From CAYSEQ01 sp964430475 (GTDB lineage Bacteria > Patescibacteriota > Microgenomatia > UBA8517): a stretch of 64,000 nucleotides of DNA. Shown here one piece after another: positions 1-8,203 of the stretch. Both the position numbers and the translations under genes were made by a program. The notes below the pieces were generated by a model that saw nothing but the letters and a program-made list of their open reading frames with translations, ran no database searches and was not told the origin of the DNA. Numbering within the stretch: the stretch's first letter is position 1; every line of letters starts with the position of its first letter. The stretch spans positions 102,663-166,662 of the forward strand of contig CAYSEQ010000001.1 of assembly GCA_964430475.1 (NCBI GenBank), in the 5' to 3' direction.

Positions 1-94
1 AAGTTGTCCTACACAACAAGAATCAATCTAAAACTTCTTCGTTAGCATATAAACTAAAACTGAAAAGTTAATTTAATTTTCAATTTATTTAAAG

Positions 95-219
95 TGGGGC
101 GGATGAGACTTGCACTCATCATGCTAGCATTCCACGGCTGGATTTGAGACCATTACCCGCAGACTTTCATACAAGTAGGAGTACCCACTTGTGACGGCAA
201 TCTAATGCCGTTTCGCCCC
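95..219 (-). ncRNA. tRNA-like structured RNA, identity unknown
   Basis: The minus strand runs from a GGGGCG 5' end (219) to a matching CGCCCC plus unpaired A at the 3' end (95), a 6-bp acceptor-like stem. Just inside the 3' side is a T-arm-like hairpin, ATGAG / TGCAAGT / CTCAT, with the expected C56 and A58 but G instead of T at position 55. Between them lie a hairpin CGGCA/TGCCG near the 5' end, a 9-bp hairpin with a TACT loop (about 172-193), and a weaker helix around a TCTCAAAT loop (about 140-155). At 125 nt it is too long for a normal tRNA and no standard anticodon arm forms. It is shorter than known tmRNAs and has no tag reading frame. CCA is not encoded, as in the nearby tRNA-Val. It may be an atypical or intron-bearing tRNA, a degenerate tRNA, or a new tRNA-like RNA. 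Confidence 0.45.
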
Positions 220-252
220 GTTGACATTAGAAAAAAACTATAAGCAAGCTTA

Positions 253-280
253 ATTATAACTCTAGTATTAAGTGTTTTAA
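253..280 (-). promoter_or_regulatory. Possible promoter of the tRNA-like RNA
   Basis: On the minus strand TTAAAA (275-280) is followed after 16 bp by a perfect TATAAT (253-258), 34 bp upstream of the 5' end of the tRNA-like RNA. The -35 element matches only 4 of 6 consensus bases, so this is a suggestion. It partly overlaps the 3' end of the lipoprotein gene. Confidence 0.35.
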
Positions 281-585
281 GGAGGAACAATAACGGAATA
301 TTTCACACACCTTAGATATCGATGAATCTCAATGTCAAAAATCTTAACTTCTTCTTCAACAAGACGTTTCTCCCCTATTTTAGGTGGACAAGTTGCTTCA
401 GGATCCAGCGAGACACCTTTTTCTTGGGATAGATTTCCCTTTGGATCTATATAAGTGCCTTCCCAGACAGTAAGTCTTTGAGGATTTTCAGCACTACAAC
501 CATTAATAAGGCCAACAAGCAATAATCCACTTAAGACTTTTTTAAGTGATTCGGTTCGATTATTGGTTTTTTCTCTTTCTAACAT
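277..585 (-). CDS. Small putative lipoprotein
   Basis: Hypothetical protein of about 102 residues. After a short charged N-terminus comes a hydrophobic stretch (VLSGLLLVGLI) ending in a lipobox-like LINGC, so the Cys at about residue 30 is probably lipidated and the rest exported. The mature part is polar, with no recognised domain and two more Cys (in TCPP and LRCV) that could form a disulfide. The ATG at 585 is preferred; an in-frame TTG lies 21 bp upstream. It sits alone between tRNA-Val and the tRNA-like RNA, on the same strand as both. The function is unknown; the lipoprotein assignment is moderate because the charged N-region is long. Confidence 0.55.
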   Translation of the reverse strand: MLEREKTNNRTESLKKVLSGLLLVGLINGCSAENPQRLTVWEGTYIDPKGNLSQEKGVSLDPEATCPPKIGEKRLVEEEVKIFDIEIHRYLRCVKYSVIVPP

Positions 586-653
586 TTTGCTGAAATTTAT
601 TTTCAAAAGGCTTTAAAAATTTTTAAACTCTAACTTATGTAAAAATAAAATAG

Positions 654-727
654 TGGGCACTGTTGGACTTGAACCAACGACCTCTGCAATGTGAGTGCAG
701 CGCTCTTGCCAACTGAGCTAAGTGCCC
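654..727 (-). tRNA. tRNA-Val (anticodon CAC)
   Basis: A complete cloverleaf can be drawn on the minus strand. The acceptor is GGGCACT/AGTGCCC with discriminator A, and the D-arm is GCTC AGTTGGCA (A)GAGC. The anticodon stem CTGCA/TGCAG closes the loop CTCACAT, giving anticodon CAC for GUG valine codons. The T-arm is GTTGG TTCAAGT CCAAC. The 3' CCA is not encoded and would be added by CCA nucleotidyltransferase. It lies between the small lipoprotein gene and guaB. Confidence 0.95.
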
Positions 728-791
728 CAGGTAATTTGATTTTTTTATTTTTAAAGGACTATTTTAGCACTTAACATTACTTTTTAAAAGA

Positions 792-820
792 TTGACAATC
801 TTATCATTTATCTTATAAAT
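792..820 (+). promoter_or_regulatory. Sigma70-type promoter of guaB
   Basis: A perfect TTGACA (792-797) is followed after 16 bp by TATAAA (814-819; ATAAAT with a 17-bp spacer). It ends 27 bp before the guaB ATG at 847. No clear Shine-Dalgarno sequence is seen before that ATG, so the transcript leader is very short and AT-rich. Confidence 0.7.
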
Positions 821-846
821 TAAATTGTCTTAAATTTTTTTAAATT

Positions 847-1917
847 ATGAACAATAACTTCCCTCTTGGGCTTTCCTTTGATGATGTTTTACTTATACCT
901 CAATACTCCGAAATTGATTCACGTTCCGAAATAGATCTCTCAGTAAAACTTTCCAAAAGGTTATTGTTGAAAATCCCATTAATAAGTGCAAATATGAGTG
1001 ATGTAACTGGAGTTAAAATGGCTGTTGCACTTGGAAAACTTGGTGGATTAGGTGTTATACCAAGATTTATACCAATAGACAAGGAGGCGGATATGGTATC
1101 AAAAGTTAAGAAAGAAAGAGTACTTGTTGGCGCTTCAGTGGGTTGTAAAGACTGGAAAGAAAGAGGGACTGCTTTAGTCTCTGCAGGCGCTGACGCTTTG
1201 TTCTTGGATGTTGCTCATGGACATTTAAAAAAAGCCTTAGAAGTCACAAGACTCTTGAAACAAGAGTTTGGCGAAAATGTAGATATAGTTAGTGGCAATG
1301 TAGCCACAAAAGAAGCCGCAGAAGATTTATTTTCAAACGGCGCCGATGTTGTGAAGGTAGGTGTCGGACCGGGATCAATTTGCACGACAAGAATTGTTAC
1401 AGGATGCGGTGTACCCCAAATTACAGCGATTTTAGAATGCTTTAAATCTGCAAAAAAATTTAAAAAAACCTTAATTGCAGATGGGGGAACAAAAAACTCC
1501 GGTGATATCGTCAAGGCACTGGCAGCTGGTGCTCACGCAGTGATGATTGGCAACCAATTTGCAGGAACAGACGAGGCTAGCGGAAGATTAATAAAAAGGA
1601 ATGGAATTCTTTATAAAATGTATAACGCCTCCACATCTTACTCAGAGAAGAAAAATCACCTAAAAACTTCTGGAATGAAGTTGTCATCTAATTACATAAA
1701 ACAAATTGAAGGCGTAGAATCGCTTGTGCCCTACAAAGGACCTTTAAAAGAAGTAGTTGAAAGAATGTTAGCTAACATCCGTTCAGGCCTTAGCTACTCG
1801 GGGTCAAAAAACATTGAAGAACTTCATTCAAAAGCACGTTTCTTAAAAATCACCCTCAATGGATTCAGAGAAAGCCTGCCACATGATGTAATCGTTCAGG
1901 AAAATCATTCTGGCTAA
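847..1917 (+). CDS. guaB: IMP dehydrogenase / GMP reductase family, CBS-less
   Basis: A 356-residue (beta/alpha)8 purine nucleotide oxidoreductase: IMP to XMP (IMPDH) or GMP to IMP (GMPR). The catalytic loop GPGSICTTR carries the nucleophilic Cys at about residue 179, followed by VTGCGVPQ; the phosphate-binding part is DGGTKNSGDI and MIGN. The CBS (Bateman) pair of normal 480-500-residue IMPDHs is absent: SANMSDVTG near residue 48 runs straight into the barrel. The C-terminal ESLPHDV resembles the IMPDH monovalent-cation motif. However, the Arg-Tyr pair expected in the IMPDH flap before EGVESLVPYKG is not visible, a GMP-reductase-like trait. IMPDH is slightly favoured from the catalytic loop and tail. 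It has its own promoter and is one of only two plus-strand genes. Confidence 0.8.
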   Translation: MNNNFPLGLSFDDVLLIPQYSEIDSRSEIDLSVKLSKRLLLKIPLISANMSDVTGVKMAVALGKLGGLGVIPRFIPIDKEADMVSKVKKERVLVGASVGCKDWKERGTALVSAGADALFLDVAHGHLKKALEVTRLLKQEFGENVDIVSGNVATKEAAEDLFSNGADVVKVGVGPGSICTTRIVTGCGVPQITAILECFKSAKKFKKTLIADGGTKNSGDIVKALAAGAHAVMIGNQFAGTDEASGRLIKRNGILYKMYNASTSYSEKKNHLKTSGMKLSSNYIKQIEGVESLVPYKGPLKEVVERMLANIRSGLSYSGSKNIEELHSKARFLKITLNGFRESLPHDVIVQENHSG

Positions 1918-1961
1918 TTTTTTATTTACAAGCTAAAATAGGTTTTATTTAAGTAAAATTT

Positions 1962-2519
1962 ATGTTAAAACGTCTAGGCGCATTTTTTTTGGACATCACA
2001 GAGGTAATCGTATTTGCAATTGCGATATTTTTATTTGTATACCTCTTAATTCTCCAACCTCATAAAATAAAAGGGCAATCAATGGAACCCAATTTTTTCG
2101 ACGGCGAATACTTATTAACTGAAAAGGTTAGCTACAGACTTAATGGACCCAAAAGAGGCGATGTAATCGTTTTTAAAGCACCAACTGGAAATGACGAGGA
2201 GTTTATCAAAAGAATCATCGGTCTACCTCAAGAAAAGGTCTCAATTAAGGATGGAAAGGTTTACATTAATGGGCATGTTCTTGAAGAGAACTACTTGCCT
2301 GGAAGTACCCAAACATTAGGCGGATTCTTCTTAAAAGAGGGAGAGGAAAAGGTCGTTCCTGAGGGATACTATTTTGTTTTAGGTGATAATCGAAGCGCCT
2401 CATCTGATTCCCGTTCTTGGGGTTTTGTGGCTAAAGAAAAAATTACTGGTCGTGCATGGATTCTCTATTGGCCACCGCAAAAGGCCGGCATTGTTCCAAA
2501 AGTTAATTATTCCCTCTAA
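1962..2519 (+). CDS. lepB: Signal peptidase I
   Basis: Membrane-bound S26 peptidase of 185 residues that removes signal peptides from exported proteins. One N-terminal transmembrane segment (about 12-31) is followed by the catalytic Ser40 in GQSMEP and the general base Lys83 in IKRIIGLP. The C-terminal box GDNRSASSDSRSWG holds the conserved GDN and SxDSR motifs. The length is typical of short Gram-positive-like enzymes. It lies 44 bp after guaB on the same strand. Its last 4 bp overlap the end of the convergent parB gene, leaving no room for a separate terminator. Confidence 0.95.
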   Translation: MLKRLGAFFLDITEVIVFAIAIFLFVYLLILQPHKIKGQSMEPNFFDGEYLLTEKVSYRLNGPKRGDVIVFKAPTGNDEEFIKRIIGLPQEKVSIKDGKVYINGHVLEENYLPGSTQTLGGFFLKEGEEKVVPEGYYFVLGDNRSASSDSRSWGFVAKEKITGRAWILYWPPQKAGIVPKVNYSL

Positions 2520-3379
2520 TTCCCCTTACCCGAAGTTATCAATTTAAAAAACCTCTGAAGCCTTTCTTCAGTCTCGTCTAAATTTCCTTTAAAGATTATT
2601 AGAATCCTTGTCTCTCTTCTGGAACGAATGAGTTTAAGAGTTGTTCTTTTGTCTGAGCTAACACTACCAGGTTTTGGTTGAAGAGCCCTTTCCATTTCTT
2701 CTTGCATTCTATCTATCTCTTTTGAAATAATTCTTAATTGATCAAGTCTCATTCCTCGCCTTGCGATTGGTTGTTTTGATTTCGCTTTCATCCTCCTTGC
2801 TAACTCTTCTGCTCTTCTTACCGACCCGGATTCCTTAAGAATTATCTTATATGCCTGAATCATTAAATCCACATCATCAATCGCAGCAAGAGCTCTCGCA
2901 TGTCCTTCAGTAATCAAACCTGACAATATTCCATCCTTTAATGCGTCCGGTAATGTGAGAAGCCTTAAGGTGTTGGACACATAGGCAACTGATTTACCTA
3001 TCCTTGCAGCAATCTCACTTGCTGAAAGTCCAAACTCTGTTTGCAATCTCTCAAAACCTTTAGCTCTGTCAATTGGGTTTAAGTCAACTCTCTGGACATT
3101 TTCGACTAAAGCCATCTCAAGCATGCCTTCTGGGGTGGTTTCTCTAATGATTGCTGGAACATGGGTTAAACCTGCAAGCCTTGCTGCTCGCCAACGTCTT
3201 TCACCGGCTATAATCTGATATCCAGCAGGCGTTTTTGCTACAACCAGAGGCTCCAAAATCCCATGCGCCTTTATTGAGTCAACTAAATCAACTAGACTTT
3301 CCGGTGTAATCGCACCCCTGGGTTGCAAGGGATTAGGTTGAAGTTGATTAATATCTATTTGTACTACCTCATCTGCCAT
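2516..3379 (-). CDS. parB: Chromosome partitioning protein ParB/Spo0J
   Basis: A 287-residue ParB. The N-terminal domain (about 7-100) includes the CTP-binding box GERRWRAARLAG, which supports sliding-clamp formation on DNA. The central helix-turn-helix (ASEIAARIGKSVAYVSNTLR, about 130-150) would read parS. The basic linker and short C-terminal segment should dimerise. No parA is adjacent and no parS-like TGTTTCACGTGAAACA was found here, so its partners lie elsewhere. It is the last gene of the long leftward cluster, after rpmA, and converges on lepB. Confidence 0.93.
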   Translation of the reverse strand: MADEVVQIDINQLQPNPLQPRGAITPESLVDLVDSIKAHGILEPLVVAKTPAGYQIIAGERRWRAARLAGLTHVPAIIRETTPEGMLEMALVENVQRVDLNPIDRAKGFERLQTEFGLSASEIAARIGKSVAYVSNTLRLLTLPDALKDGILSGLITEGHARALAAIDDVDLMIQAYKIILKESGSVRRAEELARRMKAKSKQPIARRGMRLDQLRIISKEIDRMQEEMERALQPKPGSVSSDKRTTLKLIRSRRETRILIIFKGNLDETEERLQRFFKLITSGKGN

Positions 3380-3419
3380 AAATTTAGGTTTTTTATTTTT
3401 GGAATTAAAGATATCTTAA

Positions 3420-3665
3420 TTAAGCGACATTGACTACCCTTTTATCCCCTCTTTTGACAAATTTAACAATACCTGAAACTACTGAATAAAGTGTATGATC
3501 TCTCCCTACTTTAACACCCTTTCCTGCTAAGAATTTAGTTCCTCTTTGCCTAACAAGAATAGACCCAGATCTAACTTTTTGTCCATTAGAAACCTTCACA
3601 CCTAAAAACTTTGGTCTTGGTCGTGTATGTTGGGTAAGTTTTCCTCCTTGCTTCTTATGTGCCAT
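3420..3665 (-). CDS. rpmA: 50S ribosomal protein L27
   Basis: An 81-residue L27. The start MAHKKQGGK is typical of bacterial L27, and the body holds RPKFLGVK, GSILVRQRGTKF and GRDHTLYS. The N-terminus reaches the peptidyl-transferase centre. The ATG at 3665 is chosen: it gives the conserved MAHKK start and has GGAG just upstream, whereas an in-frame TTG 9 bp earlier would lie over that ribosome-binding site. It does not begin with the cleavable extension found in many Firmicutes. rplU lies upstream, separated by a gap containing a promoter. Confidence 0.95.
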   Translation of the reverse strand: MAHKKQGGKLTQHTRPRPKFLGVKVSNGQKVRSGSILVRQRGTKFLAGKGVKVGRDHTLYSVVSGIVKFVKRGDKRVVNVA

Positions 3666-3712
3666 ATTCTCCAAATAATTAAATTCTTTTAAACCTAAAT
3701 ATCCTCACTGCC

Positions 3713-3741
3713 AATATAATTTAAATTTTCACGCATGTCAA
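3713..3741 (-). promoter_or_regulatory. Strong sigma70-type promoter of rpmA-parB
   Basis: On the minus strand a perfect TTGACA (3736-3741) is separated by exactly 17 bp from TATATT (3713-3718). The ribosome-binding site of rpmA lies about 45 bp further on. This suggests rpmA and parB can be transcribed apart from rplU, unlike the usual rplU-rpmA operon. Confidence 0.7.
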
Positions 3742-3794
3742 GATAGCACTTTGATATACATATACATATTTTATTCAGCTTTGATTGAGAAATT

Positions 3795-4103
3795 TTAAGA
3801 AATATCCTCTATAAGAAGCCTGGTATATTGGGGTGTAAAGCCTCTAACCCTTCGGTAGCGAGATTTTGCCTTAAATTTTAAAACCCTGATCTTTTTCCCG
3901 GGTTTTTCTCCCAAAATTTTAAATTTAACTTTGACATCGGAAATATTGGGCTTACCTATCTTAGGTACCGAATCTTTTACCAATAAAAGTACTTCAGGGG
4001 TTAATTCGCTTTCCTTTAATCTGGGCACGAGTATTTCTTCACCCCTTTTTACTTTGTATTGAAAGCCTTTAATTCTTATTACGGCATAAGTATTTTCTGC
4101 CAT
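3795..4103 (-). CDS. rplU: 50S ribosomal protein L21
   Basis: A 102-residue L21, the 23S rRNA-binding protein of the large subunit. It starts MAENTYAVIRIKGFQYKV (family pattern YAVI..GGKQYKV), continues with a valine-rich beta-barrel, and ends with the basic KAKSRYRRVRGF segment (family KRRKN/YRRKxGHRQ) and YTRLLIEDI. Length is normal. It follows rodA by 32 bp and precedes rpmA, the usual order, but the gap to rpmA is 129 bp and carries a promoter. Confidence 0.93.
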   Translation of the reverse strand: MAENTYAVIRIKGFQYKVKRGEEILVPRLKESELTPEVLLLVKDSVPKIGKPNISDVKVKFKILGEKPGKKIRVLKFKAKSRYRRVRGFTPQYTRLLIEDIS

Positions 4104-4135
4104 TAGATTTATATTTTAGTATTTTTCAAATAATC

Positions 4136-5191
4136 TCACAAGCCCTTTCTGGAGTTAATAACTAAAGCTAGGGATATCACAGAACCTAAAAGAGCTGAAC
4201 CGCCAGCCGAAACAAATGGTAATGGAATGCCAGTAATTGGGAATAAACCAACATTCATACCAATGTGAATAAGCGTTTGAGCAAAGAATGAAAGCAGAAC
4301 ACCGGATACAAATGCACGTGCAATCAAATTTTTTGCTTTTTTCAAAATATCAGTCATCATGTATAAAATTATGAAAAGATCAGATAAAACTAAGAAAGAT
4401 CCCAAAAAACCAAGTTCTTCAGAAATGGAAGCAAAGATGAAGTCTGTATGTCTTTCTGGTAAAAAAAGTAATTGCGTTTGGACACCCTTTCCTAAACCCC
4501 TCCCAAAGATTCTTCCTGAACCAACAGCTATCATCGATTGAATACTATTATAACCTGCGCCTAAGGGATCTGAAAAAGGTTTTAAAAAAACAAGAATTCT
4601 TTCTTTCTGATAAGGTAAAAGTAAAAACCATATGAAAGGTAATAAAATTAAAAAGGCTAACAATCCTCCTAAAAAATGTATTTTTTTAATATTTGAAGCC
4701 AAAAGTGTACCCAAAAATCCTGCTGCTAAAAGGAAAGCCACTCCAAGCGAGGGTTGTATTAATATAAGAAAGAAAGGTACGGCAAAAAAAAATAATAGTC
4801 TGACAAAATTTTTAAAATTGATTTCATTTTCTGTTGACATTTTCGCAAAGTGAATAATTAGAAAAGCCCTAACAATTTCGGATGGTTGGAGTGTTATAGG
4901 ACCAATAGGAATCCAACGAATGGCTCCTCGGGTAATCTCACCTAGTAAAAGTGGAAGTACTAAAAGAAAAAGACTTAAAAAATAAAGATGCTTAGAAAAA
5001 ATGCTAAAAATTTCAAAATCTATTAAGAGAAAAATTAAAAAAATAACAATAGACAAAAAGATATAAAGATAATAGTTAGGAAATAAAAATGGGGCAATTG
5101 AACGAAGTACAAAAATGCTAATGATGAAAAGCATTACTACGGAAAAAATAAGCAGATAATCTTGCTGGGTAAGTTTAAATATTTTCAACAT
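4136..5191 (-). CDS. rodA: SEDS peptidoglycan polymerase RodA
   Basis: A 351-residue integral membrane protein with about ten transmembrane segments, of the SEDS family (RodA/FtsW/SpoVE). These enzymes polymerise lipid II into glycan strands with a partner class B PBP. Visible family features are QPSEIVRA, the QPSLGVAFL loop, YNSIQSMIAVGSGRIFGRGLG, LPERHTDFIFASISEELGF and the C-terminal GIPLPFVSAGGSALLG. It is the second SEDS gene here; the other, beside mraY and murG, is ftsW. This copy lies between ileS and rplU, so elongation (RodA) is the more likely role, but that rests on context. Confidence 0.88.
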   Translation of the reverse strand: MLKIFKLTQQDYLLIFSVVMLFIISIFVLRSIAPFLFPNYYLYIFLSIVIFLIFLLIDFEIFSIFSKHLYFLSLFLLVLPLLLGEITRGAIRWIPIGPITLQPSEIVRAFLIIHFAKMSTENEINFKNFVRLLFFFAVPFFLILIQPSLGVAFLLAAGFLGTLLASNIKKIHFLGGLLAFLILLPFIWFLLLPYQKERILVFLKPFSDPLGAGYNSIQSMIAVGSGRIFGRGLGKGVQTQLLFLPERHTDFIFASISEELGFLGSFLVLSDLFIILYMMTDILKKAKNLIARAFVSGVLLSFFAQTLIHIGMNVGLFPITGIPLPFVSAGGSALLGSVISLALVINSRKGL

Positions 5192-5194
5192 CTT

Positions 5195-8100
5195 TCAAAT
5201 CTTTTCTACTTTAAAATTCCCGATCAATAATTTTTGAGTTAAAGTTTTCCGCTTTATTTTTTGGATAAGTTCTTTACTCGTTGGTAACCAAGGAGTATGT
5301 ACTATAATGTTCTGATCAATTTTTATATTCATGTTTTTCCTTGCTAATTGAATTTTTCGTATTAAATCTCTAGATTTTGCTTCTTCCTCCAATTCCTCAG
5401 ATATATCTAATAAAAGCGACACCCTTAAAAATCTTGAAGTATGTGATTTATCAGACTTAACTGAAAACCAATTTCCTTTTATTTTTAAGTTTTTGTAGTC
5501 CTTCGTAAAAAAAACTTCTTTCACATTTAGTTCAGTCTTTAATAAAGTATTATATTCCGACGGTTTATACATCTTCGCGGAGTCGTTAAACCAGTAGCAC
5601 ATAGCTTTCAGGGGTTGACGAACAGGAATGTTTTCCTTCTTACGAATACTATGCCCAAGCTCAACTAATTCTCTAACAATAGCCATCTGTTCAATCAACT
5701 TATATTCTTTTAGAGTTGGTTTTTGAGTCTTGGGCCAATTAGATAAATGAACAGACTTTTCTTTTGTAAGGTTTCTGTAAATTACTTCAGAAATAAATGG
5801 ATTAAATGGGGCAAGAATTTTGCAAAGTGTAGTCAAGACAAAATAACAAGTCTCGTAAAAATTTTCAGCATCCCTTTTTGAAACCTTATCAAAACCCGTT
5901 CTTTCACGCGATCTTCTTATGTACCAGTTAGAAAGATCTTCAACAAATTCTTCAATCTTATTACTTGCGCTAAATGCATCATATTCTTTCAATTTCTCTG
6001 TTACAATAAAGATAGTTTCTTTTAATCTTGCCCTAATCCACTTATCCAAGATATTTTGGCTTGTTTTTTTGGGTTTTAAACCTTTAGGTCTAAAACCGTC
6101 AAGATTTGCATAGGTGACAAAAAAGTTATAGACATTCCAAAGCTTGATGTGAAATCTTCTCCTTACTTCATCTGCCACTTTATATCCAAAAAGTAAATTT
6201 TCGCTAGGATTTTGCTTGACATACATCCAGCGCATCACATCCACACCAATTTTCTCAGCACCCTCATTAAATTCAATCATGTTGCCCCAACTTTTATGCA
6301 TAGGCTTACCATCTTCGGCAAGTAATGTAGCAAAACCAAGCACATTCTTGAAAGGTTCGCGGTTTTCTAAAACCGCACTCATGGCTATTAACGAATAAAA
6401 CCAATTCTTAAACTGTCCCGGAAAACTTTCTGTTATAAAATCAGCAGGAAACCATTTTAGCCACTCTTTCCTATTTATTAGATAAAGCGGTTCACTTTTA
6501 TTGTCTGAAGAAATTGTAGAAAAAGGAACTATTCCTGCGTCTAGCCAAGGATTACCTACATCAGGAATTCGTTCGCTTAATTCTCCACATCTTGAACACC
6601 TTATTTTAATCTCATCAATGAAAGGTTTGTGAGGACTGTGACCTTTGAAACTTTCCCAACCTTCGACTGCCCTTGTTTTTAACTCCTCTTTTCCTCCAAT
6701 AACTTCAAAGTTGTTACATTTCTTACATTCCCAAATTGGAAGCGCCAAACCCCAATAACGATTTTTCTTTGATATTAACCAATCATGCATATTTGTAAGC
6801 CAGTCTAACTCTCTTTTAAGACCAAATGAAGGTATCCAGTTAATCTTTCTAGCAACCCTTTTCATTGCTTCCCTTAAAGGATTAACGGCAATATACCACT
6901 CATCTGTGAGTTTAAACACAAGTTCCTTTTTACACCTCCAACAAACAGGATATCTATGCTTATATTTATCAACCTTATAAAGGTATTTTCCATTCTGATA
7001 TTCTCTTAGATAATCAATGATCAAATGCGGTTCCTCTTTTGCATTCTTACCTGTTAAAAAGCCAAAATCAGGTAAGTAACTTGCATCATCTTCTATTGCA
7101 GGGATTATCGGAAGATTAAGTTTTTCACCAAGTTTATGATCTTCTGCTCCGGTTCCAGTAGAGGTGTGGACAAGTCCGGTTCCCTCTTCTTCGCTTATCG
7201 GCATAATCCTTGGATCCGTCGCAATTACTTCATGAAATCCTTTTTCATTCTTGACCTTTAGAACCGCAGATAAGTTATCAAACGGGGTTTCGTACTTTAA
7301 TCCCAAAAGACTCTCACCTTTTACTTCCTTTAAAACTTTTACATCTTTCGCAAAGACGCTTTTAACTAGTTTCTTGCCTATCCAAAACTTATCCTTCCCA
7401 TCGTATACAAGTTGGTAATCAGATTGAGGATTAACTGCGACCGCTATATTTGCAGGGACTGTCCAGGGGGTGGTTGTCCATATAAGTAAGAATTCATTTT
7501 CCCCACCCACAACAGGAAATTTCAGGTACAAAGATTCATGAGTCACTTCCCTGTAATCTTCAGTTAATATTTCATGTTCGGAAATAGCTGTTTGACAACG
7601 GGGGCACCAAGGTACAACATCACTCCCTTTATAGATTAAGCCTCTTTTGTGACATTCTTTAAGAAAATGCCAAATCATGTAATTATTTACATCAGATAGA
7701 GTAAAGTAAGAATTCTCCCAATCCATAAAGTATCCTAGCCTTTTAGACTGATCAGTTTGGATTCTTGCATACTTAAACACTCTTTTCTTACACAACTCTA
7801 CGAACTTAGCAATACTTGCTGTCCTATCACCAGGTACAAGGTTTTCAATATCCCGCTTACTTTTTAGTCCTAATTCTTTTTCAACTTCTACCTCAACCCA
7901 AAGTCCCTGACAATCAAAACCATTTTGAAATCTTTGCTTATAACCCAACATGTTATAAAACCTTTGCCAAAGATCTTTGTAAGTTCTTCCCCAAGCATGA
8001 TGAACACCCATAGGATTGTTCGCAGTTATTGGTCCGTCCAAAAAGGAGAATATTTTTTTTGATTTTGCGTTTTTTCGAAGGTATTCTTTAACAACACCGC

Positions 8101-8203
8101 TTTTGTACCAATAATCCAATAATTTCCTCTCTAAATCTGGGAAACTAACTTTCGGGAAAACAGGAGTGAAGAAAGGCTTTATTTTGCTTTTTCTATCCAT
8201 CAT
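5195..8203 (-). CDS. ileS: Isoleucyl-tRNA synthetase
   Basis: A class Ia synthetase of about 1,000 residues that charges tRNA-Ile with proofreading. Features in order: the HIGH region, here NPMGVHHAWGR; GFDCQGLWVEVEVEKELG; the editing-domain start LIWTTTPWTVPANIA; zinc-type Cys pairs (CPRC, CWRCKKE, CKKC, CSRCGE); the KMSKS region, here GKPMHKSWGN; then the anticodon-binding domain. It resembles the group of long IleRSs related to eukaryotic enzymes rather than the E. coli type. The ATG at 8203 (MMDRKSK) is preferred over an in-frame GTG 39 bp upstream. It lies between ftsZ and rodA. The gap before it (8204-8389) shows no gene. Confidence 0.93.
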   Translation of the reverse strand: MMDRKSKIKPFFTPVFPKVSFPDLERKLLDYWYKSGVVKEYLRKNAKSKKIFSFLDGPITANNPMGVHHAWGRTYKDLWQRFYNMLGYKQRFQNGFDCQGLWVEVEVEKELGLKSKRDIENLVPGDRTASIAKFVELCKKRVFKYARIQTDQSKRLGYFMDWENSYFTLSDVNNYMIWHFLKECHKRGLIYKGSDVVPWCPRCQTAISEHEILTEDYREVTHESLYLKFPVVGGENEFLLIWTTTPWTVPANIAVAVNPQSDYQLVYDGKDKFWIGKKLVKSVFAKDVKVLKEVKGESLLGLKYETPFDNLSAVLKVKNEKGFHEVIATDPRIMPISEEEGTGLVHTSTGTGAEDHKLGEKLNLPIIPAIEDDASYLPDFGFLTGKNAKEEPHLIIDYLREYQNGKYLYKVDKYKHRYPVCWRCKKELVFKLTDEWYIAVNPLREAMKRVARKINWIPSFGLKRELDWLTNMHDWLISKKNRYWGLALPIWECKKCNNFEVIGGKEELKTRAVEGWESFKGHSPHKPFIDEIKIRCSRCGELSERIPDVGNPWLDAGIVPFSTISSDNKSEPLYLINRKEWLKWFPADFITESFPGQFKNWFYSLIAMSAVLENREPFKNVLGFATLLAEDGKPMHKSWGNMIEFNEGAEKIGVDVMRWMYVKQNPSENLLFGYKVADEVRRRFHIKLWNVYNFFVTYANLDGFRPKGLKPKKTSQNILDKWIRARLKETIFIVTEKLKEYDAFSASNKIEEFVEDLSNWYIRRSRERTGFDKVSKRDAENFYETCYFVLTTLCKILAPFNPFISEVIYRNLTKEKSVHLSNWPKTQKPTLKEYKLIEQMAIVRELVELGHSIRKKENIPVRQPLKAMCYWFNDSAKMYKPSEYNTLLKTELNVKEVFFTKDYKNLKIKGNWFSVKSDKSHTSRFLRVSLLLDISEELEEEAKSRDLIRKIQLARKNMNIKIDQNIIVHTPWLPTSKELIQKIKRKTLTQKLLIGNFKVEKI

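Noticed and set aside
95..219. tmRNA (ssrA), because of the GGGGCG...ACGG 5' end and tRNA-like ends
   Set aside because: Only 125 nt, no long P2 helix between the halves, and no tag frame ending in small residues; the tiny frame encoding MKVCG and a stop is not tag-like.
95..219. tRNA-Leu(CAA) with a long variable arm, from the CTCAAAT loop
   Set aside because: With CAA in the anticodon position, most of the supporting stem pairs are mismatches (T-C, G-A, A-C), and the total length is far above that of any class II tRNA.
2500..2530. Bidirectional terminator between lepB and parB
   Set aside because: The stops overlap by 4 bp, and no hairpin with a T-run is present in either direction.
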